Made by a program: the position numbers and the translations under genes
Notes under the pieces: model-generated
The model's database searches: none
The model's input: only the letters and a program-made list of their open reading frames with translations
Told to the model about the DNA's origin: nothing
Part shown: positions 23,387-29,899 of the stretch, in pieces
How positions within the stretch are numbered: position 1 is the first letter of the stretch
Layout: the number at the start of each line of letters is the position of its first letter
From: Bifidobacterium breve
GTDB taxonomy: Bacteria > Actinomycetota > Thermoleophilia > Solirubrobacterales > Solirubrobacteraceae
Length of the DNA: 64,000 nucleotides
Direction: 5' to 3'
NCBI GenBank assembly: GCA_945878865.1
Contig: CAMCUD010000010.1
Location: 62,001-126,000, forward strand

Positions 23387-25072
23387 ATGCGCGAGGACCA
23401 GTACCGCCAGCTGCTGTCCGTCGGACGGACACTCGTCGAGACCGTCGAACCCGAGCGCGTCCTCGAGCGCCTGCTCGAGGTGGCACGTGACGTCACCGGC
23501 GCGCGGTACGCGGCCCTCGGTGTGCTCGACCCCGAAGGCCGCAGGCTCGACCGGTTCCTGACCGCCGGGATCGACGGTGCTCGCCGCCGGGAGATCGGCG
23601 AGCTGCCGCAGGGCCGCGGCGTGCTCGGCGAGCTGATCCGGCGGCCGGCGCCGCTGCGGCTCGATACCGTCGGCGACCACCCGAGCTCGTACGGGTTCCC
23701 GCCGGGCCACCCGGAGATGTCGACGTTCCTCGGCGTGCCGGTGCAGGTCGGCGACACGCCGTTCGGCAACCTCTATCTCACCGAGAAGGAGGGTGGCCCG
23801 TTCGACGCCGACGATGAGGAGGCGGTGGTGGCCATCGCCGAATGGGCGGCGGTCGCCATCCAGAACGCCCGCCTCCACGACGACGTCACCCGCCAGCGCG
23901 ACGAGCTGGAGCGGTCGGTGGAGACGCTCGAGACGACGTCGTCGATCGCCAAGGCGCTCGCCGGGGAGACGAACCTCGATCGCATCCTCGAGCTCATCGC
24001 CAAGCGCGGACGTGCGGTCGTCGACGCGCGGCTGCTCATCATCACGCTCGTCACGCCGGACGGGGTCACCGTGGCTGCGGCCGCCGGCGAGGGCGCCCGG
24101 GACTTCGACGGGATGGCGGTCTCGGCCGACGGCTCGGCCACGGCCATGGTCCTGGAGAACCGGCGTCCCATGCGCTTCGGGCGCAGCGACGCCGTCCCGC
24201 TGCTGAAGAACGCGGAGATCGCCGGGCGCCGCTTCGAGACCGCGCTCATCGTGCCGCTCGTCTACCGCGGGAAGGGGATCGGCGCGCTCGGCGCGCTGGA
24301 TTGCCTGAGCGGCGCGTCGTTCACGGCGGAGGACGAGCGCCTGCTCGAGGCGTTCGCCGACAGTGCGGCGACGGCGGTCGGGACAGCCCAGACGGTCGAC
24401 GCCGAGCAGCGCCGCCGCGCGCTGCGCGCGGCCGAGGCCGAGCGCCGCCGGTGGGCGCGCGAGCTGCACGACGACACGCTGCAGGAGCTCGCCGCCGTAC
24501 GTCTCGGGCTGTCGATGGGACAGCGCTCGGACGATGTCGATCAGCTGCGTGCGGCGATGCAACGCGCCATGGGCGAGCTGGACACCCGTATCGGCGCGCT
24601 GCGGGCGCTCATCGCCGACCTCCGGCCCGCTGCGTTGGATGAGCTCGGCGTGGCGTCGGCGCTGGAGAACCTCGTGCAGCGCGTCGAGGCCAGGGGCCTG
24701 GACGTCGAGCTGTCCGTGAGCCTCGCCTACGAGCGAGGCGATGCCCAGACACGCCATGTGGCTGAGCTCGAGGACTCGATCTACCGGATCGTCCAGGAGG
24801 CGCTGACGAACGTGCTGAAGCACGCCAACGCCACCCGGGCGACGGTGAGCGTGGTCGAGCATGACGGCGAGATCGACGTGCAGGTGACGGACGACGGCGA
24901 TGGGTTCGCCACGCAGGACGCCACCGTGGGGTACGGGATCGTCGGCATGCGCGAGCGGGTCGACCTGCTCGATGGCACGCTCGAGATTCTGTCGTCCGCG
25001 GAGCAGGGTACGACGCTGCGGGTCCGGGTGCCTGAGCATCGGCGTCCGCCGGTCGTCTCGCGCGCGTCGTAG
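23387..25072 (+). CDS. DosS/DevS-like GAF-GAF histidine kinase with predicted haem site
   Basis: A 561-residue soluble sensor kinase without transmembrane segments. GAF-A spans about 15-165, GAF-B about 185-335, the HisKA_3 dimerisation domain about 350-420 (phospho-acceptor His361 in RELHDDTLQEL), and the HATPase domain about 470-550 (NVLKHANA, DDGDGF, GYGIVGMRER). GAF-A is close to the mycobacterial DosS/DosT haem domain. The family haem-ligand histidine is matched by His108 in YGFPPGHPEMSTFLGVPV. The distal tyrosine is matched by Tyr130 in FGNLYLTEK, with the same 22-residue spacing. It should therefore sense O2, NO, CO or redox. No response regulator gene is adjacent, so its partner is unknown. 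A universal stress protein follows. Confidence 0.9.
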   Translation: MREDQYRQLLSVGRTLVETVEPERVLERLLEVARDVTGARYAALGVLDPEGRRLDRFLTAGIDGARRREIGELPQGRGVLGELIRRPAPLRLDTVGDHPSSYGFPPGHPEMSTFLGVPVQVGDTPFGNLYLTEKEGGPFDADDEEAVVAIAEWAAVAIQNARLHDDVTRQRDELERSVETLETTSSIAKALAGETNLDRILELIAKRGRAVVDARLLIITLVTPDGVTVAAAAGEGARDFDGMAVSADGSATAMVLENRRPMRFGRSDAVPLLKNAEIAGRRFETALIVPLVYRGKGIGALGALDCLSGASFTAEDERLLEAFADSAATAVGTAQTVDAEQRRRALRAAEAERRRWARELHDDTLQELAAVRLGLSMGQRSDDVDQLRAAMQRAMGELDTRIGALRALIADLRPAALDELGVASALENLVQRVEARGLDVELSVSLAYERGDAQTRHVAELEDSIYRIVQEALTNVLKHANATRATVSVVEHDGEIDVQVTDDGDGFATQDATVGYGIVGMRERVDLLDGTLEILSSAEQGTTLRVRVPEHRRPPVVSRAS

Positions 25073-25153
25073 CCGCCTGCACGTCGTCCGGTTGCGGGAA
25101 ACCACGGACCCGCGTCAGCGGCCTGGGCCGATGCGCGGCGTGGATGCCACGTC

Positions 25154-25159
25154 TAGCGT
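25154..25159 (+). promoter_or_regulatory. Candidate -10 element for the USP gene at 25168
   Basis: TAGCGT matches TAnnnT and ends 8 nt before ATG 25168. This suggests that the stress-protein gene has its own leaderless-type promoter rather than depending on read-through from the kinase gene. Confidence 0.45.
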
Positions 25160-25167
25160 CGGAGTGA

Positions 25168-25941
25168 ATGGCTGCGGGCGGGGCAGGGACGCACGGGCCG
25201 ACGTACGTCGTCGGCATCGATGGCAGCGAGCCCTCGCTCGCCGCGGTGCGCTTCGTCTCCGGGCTCGCGCGTGCCGAGCGGGCGGATCTCGTGCTCGCGG
25301 AGGTGTGCGTCCCGGAGGCCGAGGGCGGGCCGATCGCCACGCCGCCGCAGGCGGGTCGCCGGGTCCAGCTCGCCGCGCCGACGCCCGACGAGGGCCTCGA
25401 GGCGCTCGCTGGTCGTGAGCGGTCCAGGCTGGTGGCCGTCGGCGCGCCGCACCGCTACGGCGTCGGTCGTCTCAAGCCGGGCGGCGTCACCGAGCGGCTC
25501 ATCGCCCGCGCGCAGCGTGCAGTGCTCGTCGTCGGGGCTGAGCGGGCCGACCACGCGGTCCGCCGGGTCGGCGTCGCGCATGCGATGCATGCCGACGATC
25601 CCGCCCCGGTGGCCACCGCGGCGGCGCTCGCACGCGGGCTCGACGCCGACGTGGAGGTCATCAGCGTCCTCGCTCCGGACGCGGTCGGGGCGCCCGCCCA
25701 GCACGAGGAACGCGTCCGGGCGACGCTTGCGCAGATCGGGGCGGCCGGGGCAGCTGCCAGCGTCGTGCGTGGACACCCCGGGCCGGTGCTCGCGCGCGCC
25801 GGCGACGAGCTTGACCTCCTCGTGGTCGGGTCGGCCGCGACGGCGGCGCCCGGCAGGATCGCGCTCGGGGACGTCGTCCGACGCGTCGTCGCCCATGCGC
25901 GCTGCCCGGTGCTGGTCGTCCCCCGTCCGGCCGAAGCCTAG
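25168..25941 (+). CDS. Universal stress protein, tandem Usp domains
   Basis: A 257-residue cytoplasmic protein with two Usp domains, the usual tandem size being 260-300. Domain 1 opens TYVVGIDGSEPSLAAVRF. Domain 2 begins near residue 130 and ends in the nucleotide-binding-type segment LLVVGSAATAAPGRIALGDV, then VVRRVVAHARCPVLVVPRP. The G-x2-G-x9-G-S/T pattern expected for ATP-binding Usps is only partly kept in domain 1. In mycobacteria, tandem Usps are prominent members of the DosR dormancy regulon. This gene lies 95 nt after a DosS-like kinase. It converges with the DUF1918 gene, overlapping by 4 nt. Confidence 0.85.
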   Translation: MAAGGAGTHGPTYVVGIDGSEPSLAAVRFVSGLARAERADLVLAEVCVPEAEGGPIATPPQAGRRVQLAAPTPDEGLEALAGRERSRLVAVGAPHRYGVGRLKPGGVTERLIARAQRAVLVVGAERADHAVRRVGVAHAMHADDPAPVATAAALARGLDADVEVISVLAPDAVGAPAQHEERVRATLAQIGAAGAAASVVRGHPGPVLARAGDELDLLVVGSAATAAPGRIALGDVVRRVVAHARCPVLVVPRPAEA

Positions 25942-26138
25942 GGGCCGGCGTCGCCCTTCGGGATGATCCGGGCCGTCGGGCTCGGGAAGTGCACGACGGT
26001 GTGCTCCTCGTCCCACTCCACGCGGTAATGCCGGTGCCCAGCGTGGCCGAGCACCTCAATGATGAGGCCCCGCCGAGGCGGCCCGTCGGTGGTGCGCTCC
26101 TCGATCCAGTCGCCGACGCGACCTTCGTTCGTCGTCAT
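25938..26138 (-). CDS. DUF1918 protein (Rv0569/Rv2302-like)
   Basis: A 66-residue protein of the DUF1918 family, an SH3-like beta-barrel found mainly in actinobacteria. Characteristic segments are GRVGDWIEE near the start, GLIIEVLGHAGHRHYRVEWD in the middle and HTVVHFPSPTARIIP at the end. The biochemical role is unknown. I recall that the M. tuberculosis relative Rv0569 is in the Dos regulon, which would fit the DosS-like kinase and USP genes beside it. Its ATG overlaps the stop of the AGPS-like oxidase gene by 4 nt (ATGA), so it is probably translated from the same mRNA as that enzyme. Confidence 0.88.
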   Translation of the reverse strand: MTTNEGRVGDWIEERTTDGPPRRGLIIEVLGHAGHRHYRVEWDEEHTVVHFPSPTARIIPKGDAGP

Positions 26139-27724
26139 GGGAGCAGTTTGCCGGGGTTGAGGATCCCCGTGGGGTCGAGGTGCGCCTTCACCGCCCCGAG
26201 CACGTCCGTGCCGCTCGCGCCCACCTCGGCCGTCATCCATGGGGCATGATCGGCGCCGACGGCGTGGTGGTGCGTGATCGTGGCCCCCGCAGCGGCGATC
26301 GCGTCGCCCGCGGCGCGTTTGGCGGCCGTCCACTGCCCGACCGCATCAGCGTCGTCGCGACGTGCGAGCACCGAGAAGTACAGCGACGCACCGGCCGCGT
26401 AGACGTGGGAGATGTGGCAGGCCACGACCGGCGTGGCGCCCTCCAGCGCGTCGCGAAGGGCTGCGCCGACGGCGGTGTGGAGCGCCTGAACGTCGCGCCA
26501 GCGCACGGCGGTCTCCAGCGTCTCGACGAGCATGCCCGCGCCGAGGAGCTCGTCACGGAGCCGGGGCGACCGGAACCGCCCCTCGCTCCACGCGGCGGCG
26601 GCGTCCTCGCCGAGCGCGACAGCGCCCGCTGCGGACAGGATCTCGGTCGTCGCCCGCGCCCGGGCCTCGACATCGCTCGCCGCGCCCTCCCAGCCGACGA
26701 GCAGCAGGCATCCGTCGCCTGCCTCCTCGCCCGCGGTGGCGACGCCGAGCGCTGTCTCGGTCTCGTCCGAGAGTCGCAGGAGATCGGGGCGCGGACCGTC
26801 CTGCGCCAGTCGCCGCAGGAGCGCGGCGCCGTCGGCGAAGCTCGCGACCCGCCACCCCTCGTGGCGGCGGACCTCCGGCAGCGGGCGCACGCGGACGGTC
26901 ACCTCGGTGATGACGCCGAAGACCCCTTCGGAGCCCAGGACGAGCTGCCGCAGGTCCGGCCCCGCCGCGGTGCCCGGCGCCCGGCCGAGATCGAGGGTGC
27001 CGGCCGGAGTCACACAGCGCACGTGCTCGACGAGCGCGTCGAACCGGCCCCATCCCGTGGACAGCTGGCCGGCCGAGCGGGTCGCGGCGAAGCCGCCGAT
27101 CGTCGCGCGCTCCCAGCTCTGCGGGACGTGCCCGGTGGTGAAGCCGCGCTCGGCGAGCAGCGTGTCGGCGCGCGGCGCGGTCAGGCCGGCCTGGAGCGTC
27201 GCCACGCGCGAGACCTCATCGACGGCGATGAGCCGGTCGAGCCGGGCGAGGTCGAGGGCGATGACCGCGCTGAAGCGTCCGGTGTCGGGGCGCACGCCGC
27301 CGACAACGCTCGTGCCGCCGCCGAAGGGGACGACGGCGATCGCGTGCGCGACGCATGCGGCGAGGACGCCTGCGATCTCTGCGTCGTCAGCGGGGCGGAC
27401 CACGGCGTCCGGCGCGTCGAGGACCGCGCCGGGCAGGCGGCGGCGCACGAGGTCGAGGTAGGACATGCCGTTCGCGTGGGCGCCGCGCGTCGCGTCGTCC
27501 GTCGCGACGTGGTCGCCGCCGACGACCGCGGTGAGGGCGCCGAGCGCGTCGGGGGTGAGCCGGCCGGTCCTCACCGGCGGCGAAGGCGGTGTGGTGGGGG
27601 CGGTGGCATCGACCCCGAACACCTGCGCGAGCAATCCGCGCGCGCGGTCACCGAGCAGCGGGGCCGACGAGGGGGCGGCCCACGCCGACGCGGGGTCGGC
27701 GGGGAGGGCGAAGTCGTCCGTCAT
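26135..27724 (-). CDS. FAD-binding oxidase, alkyl-DHAP synthase (AGPS)-like
   Basis: A 529-residue flavoenzyme of the VAO/FAD_binding_4 superfamily. The FAD domain (about 105-285) contains the PP-loop-like segment AIAVVPFGGGTSVVGGV and GFTTGHVPQSWERATIGGFAAT. The C-terminal cap has ISHVYAAGASLYFSVL and the triple histidine His485-His487 in ITHHHAVGADHAPWM, matching the HHH motif of alkyldihydroxyacetonephosphate synthases. In those enzymes this motif supports exchange of the acyl group of acyl-DHAP for a fatty alcohol, giving an ether lipid. Whether this bacterial relative does so is unproven. It starts at ATG 27724, 28 nt from the divergent glpD gene, and probably has a leaderless transcript. 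DUF1918 follows in the same operon. Confidence 0.85.
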   Translation of the reverse strand: MTDDFALPADPASAWAAPSSAPLLGDRARGLLAQVFGVDATAPTTPPSPPVRTGRLTPDALGALTAVVGGDHVATDDATRGAHANGMSYLDLVRRRLPGAVLDAPDAVVRPADDAEIAGVLAACVAHAIAVVPFGGGTSVVGGVRPDTGRFSAVIALDLARLDRLIAVDEVSRVATLQAGLTAPRADTLLAERGFTTGHVPQSWERATIGGFAATRSAGQLSTGWGRFDALVEHVRCVTPAGTLDLGRAPGTAAGPDLRQLVLGSEGVFGVITEVTVRVRPLPEVRRHEGWRVASFADGAALLRRLAQDGPRPDLLRLSDETETALGVATAGEEAGDGCLLLVGWEGAASDVEARARATTEILSAAGAVALGEDAAAAWSEGRFRSPRLRDELLGAGMLVETLETAVRWRDVQALHTAVGAALRDALEGATPVVACHISHVYAAGASLYFSVLARRDDADAVGQWTAAKRAAGDAIAAAGATITHHHAVGADHAPWMTAEVGASGTDVLGAVKAHLDPTGILNPGKLLP

Positions 27725-27730
27725 GCGAGA

Positions 27731-27763
27731 CGATGTTACAGTGAACGACGAAATGTCACATCG
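27731..27763. promoter_or_regulatory. Palindromic operator overlapping two divergent -10 elements
   Basis: CGATGTTACA (27731-27740) and TGTCACATCG (27754-27763) match at 9 of 10 positions as an inverted repeat with a 13-nt spacer. It lies between the AGPS-like gene (start 27724, minus) and glpD (start 27753, plus). TAACAT read on the minus strand (27738-27733) is a candidate -10 ending 8 nt before ATG 27724. TACAGT (27737-27742) is one for glpD, 10 nt before ATG 27753. A protein bound here would block both promoters. The TetR-type regulator encoded after glpD is the obvious candidate. The functional assignment is inference. Confidence 0.6.
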
Positions 27764-29303
27764 AGGGCATCTGAACGCCACAACCCGCGACGACGCGCTG
27801 ATCGAGCTGCGCGACGGCGCCCCGCTTGACGTCCTCGTCGTCGGCGGCGGCGTCACCGGGGCCGGGGCGGCGCTCGATGCGGCCTCGCGTGGCCTGCGCA
27901 CGGCACTCGTCGAACGGCGCGACCTGGCGTGGGGGACGAGCAGGTGGAGCTCGAAGCTCGTCCACGGCGGCCTGCGCTACCTGGCCTCCGGCGCCGTGGG
28001 CATCGCGATGGAGAGCGCGCGTGAGCGCGGCATCCTTCTCGAGCACACCGCGCCGCACCTCGTGCGGCCGATCCGGCAGGTCATCCCGCTGACGCCGGCC
28101 GTTCCGCGGGCGGTCGAGCGCAAGACCCTCGCAGGGCTGCATCTCGGTGACGGCCTGCGACGCGCCGCCCACACTTCCTCGGACGTGCTGCCGCGGACCC
28201 GGCGGGTCGATCCGGCCGAGCTCCTGCGCGTAGCGCCCGGCGTCCGGCGGGACCGGCTCCGCGGCGGCCTCGTCGCGTGGGACGCCCAGCTCGAGGACGA
28301 CGCGCGCCTCGTGGTGGCGCTCGCGCGGACCGCTGCGGCACACGGCGCACAGGTGGCCACGCGCTGCGCGGCCGTCGACGTCCATCCCGGCGGCGCGGAG
28401 CTGCGCGACGAGCGCACGGGGGAGACCTTCGACGTCGCGGCCCGGACGATCATCACGGCGACCGGCGTCTGGACTCCGGAGCTCACTCCCGGCCTGACCC
28501 TGCGCCCGAGCCGCGGCAGCCACCTCGTCGTCCCGCTCGCGCGCCTGGGCGGCCTCGCCGGGATCCTGAGCATCCCGGTGCCGGGTGATCCGTCGCGGTT
28601 CGTCTTCGCGATCCCGCAGCGCTGGGGCGTCGCGTACGTCGGGATCACCGACGAGGAGGTTCCCGGGGCGGTGCCCGACGTGCCCGAGGCGCCGCCGCAC
28701 GACATCGCGTTCCTGCTCGAGACCCTCTCGGTGGCCCTCGAGCGGCCGCTCACCGAGGACGACGTCGTCGGCACGTTCGCGGGCCTGCGGCCGCTGGTCG
28801 ACGGCGCCGCCGACCGGCGGTCGGCCGACCTCTCCCGGGAGCACCTCGTGCGCGAGGACCCGGGCGGGCGCATCACCGTCGTCGGCGGCAAGCTCACGAC
28901 GTACCGGCAGATGGCCGAGGACGCCGTGGACGCCGCCGTTCGCGCAGGCGCCCTGCTGGCCGGCCCCTCGCGGACCGCGCAGCTCCCGCTCGTCGGCGCC
29001 GCGCCGCGCGCCGCCCTCGCTGCGGTCCCGGCTCCCGCGAGGCTCGTCGACCGCCACGGAACGGAAGCCCCCGACGTTCTCGCGCTCGCCGCGGGCGACC
29101 GCGACCTGCTCGCTCCGCTCGCGCCGGGGCTTGACGTGCTGCGCGTCGAGGTGCTGCACGCGCTGCGCGCGGAGGGCGCGCTGGACGCCGACGACGTCCT
29201 CGATCGCCGGACACGGCTCGGCCTCGTACCGGCCGACCGCGAGCGGGTCCGGCCGGTCGTCGAGGAGCTCGTGCGCGCCCACGCGCGGGTCCCCGTCGCA
29301 TGA
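27753..29303 (+). CDS. glpD: Glycerol-3-phosphate dehydrogenase (FAD, GlpD type)
   Basis: A 516-residue FAD-dependent oxidoreductase that oxidises sn-glycerol-3-phosphate to DHAP and passes electrons to the membrane quinone pool. The FAD-binding motif VLVVGGGVTGAGAALDAASR is at residues 28-47. The GlpD hallmark WGTSRWSSKLVHGGLRYL follows, and GGKLTTYRQMAEDAVD near residue 380 marks the C-terminal flavin contact. The C-terminal DAO_C cap is present. ATG 27753 is chosen over in-frame ATG 27723, which would overlap the divergent gene. DHAP made here is also the backbone on which AGPS-like enzymes act, so pairing with the divergent AGPS-like gene makes metabolic sense. The stop overlaps the tetR start by 4 nt. 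Confidence 0.93.
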   Translation: MSHRGHLNATTRDDALIELRDGAPLDVLVVGGGVTGAGAALDAASRGLRTALVERRDLAWGTSRWSSKLVHGGLRYLASGAVGIAMESARERGILLEHTAPHLVRPIRQVIPLTPAVPRAVERKTLAGLHLGDGLRRAAHTSSDVLPRTRRVDPAELLRVAPGVRRDRLRGGLVAWDAQLEDDARLVVALARTAAAHGAQVATRCAAVDVHPGGAELRDERTGETFDVAARTIITATGVWTPELTPGLTLRPSRGSHLVVPLARLGGLAGILSIPVPGDPSRFVFAIPQRWGVAYVGITDEEVPGAVPDVPEAPPHDIAFLLETLSVALERPLTEDDVVGTFAGLRPLVDGAADRRSADLSREHLVREDPGGRITVVGGKLTTYRQMAEDAVDAAVRAGALLAGPSRTAQLPLVGAAPRAALAAVPAPARLVDRHGTEAPDVLALAAGDRDLLAPLAPGLDVLRVEVLHALRAEGALDADDVLDRRTRLGLVPADRERVRPVVEELVRAHARVPVA

Positions 29304-29857
29304 CCGACGCGACGACGCAGGCGATCCTCGACGCCACGCGCCAGTCGGTGCTCGACTTCGGCGTCCGTCGCACGACGCTCACGGACATCGCCCGCCGGGC
29401 AGGAGTCAGCCGGATGACGGTCTACCGCCGCTATCCGGACGTCGATGCGGTGCTGCTCGACCTCATGACGCGCGAGTTCGGCGCGACGCTCGAGGCGACG
29501 GCCGCCGCTGCGCAGGAGGCGGAGGACGACGGACGGGCGCGGATCGTGCGCCAGGTCGCCGCGGGCGTGCGCGAGCTGCGCGAGCACCCGCTCCTGCGCA
29601 AGGTCGTCGAGGCCGAGCCGGAGCTGCTGCTGCCCTACGTGCTCGGCCGGCTCGGCGCGTCACAGCGGATCGCCCTCGAGCTCCTTGCCGCGGCGGTCGC
29701 CGACGGCCAGCGCGACGGATCGGTGCGCGCCGGTGACCCCCAGGCCATCGCCCGAACCGTACTGCTCGTCGCACAGTCGTTCCTCTTCGCCGAACCGGAA
29801 ACCGGTCTGCAGGACGAGCTGGTCCGCGTCGTCGACGCGGCGCTCGTCCCCGGCTGA
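29300..29857 (+). CDS. TetR-family repressor, probable regulator of glpD and the AGPS-like gene
   Basis: A 185-residue TetR-type protein. The N-terminal helix-turn-helix is clear: ILDATRQSVLDFGVRRTTL, then DIARRAGVSRMTVYRRYPD at about residues 31-49. The C-terminal ligand domain (about 60-185) is helical and variable, as usual. It is translationally coupled to glpD (ATGA overlap). TetR proteins commonly control their own operon and a divergent one, so the palindrome at 27731-27763 between glpD and the AGPS-like gene is the likely target. The ligand is unknown; a glycerolipid precursor or acyl-CoA would fit the neighbouring enzymes but is speculation. Confidence 0.9.
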   Translation: MTDATTQAILDATRQSVLDFGVRRTTLTDIARRAGVSRMTVYRRYPDVDAVLLDLMTREFGATLEATAAAAQEAEDDGRARIVRQVAAGVRELREHPLLRKVVEAEPELLLPYVLGRLGASQRIALELLAAAVADGQRDGSVRAGDPQAIARTVLLVAQSFLFAEPETGLQDELVRVVDAALVPG

Positions 29858-29899
29858 CCGGCGCTGAAAAAGGGGACGCGCTGGCCGACTACGACCGGT

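Noticed and set aside
23285-25105. A minus-strand N-terminal extension of about 600 codons to the M50 protease
   Set aside because: It is antisense to the DosS-like kinase and has no recognisable domain. The protease fold starts at ATG 23284 with the canonical N-terminal membrane helix.
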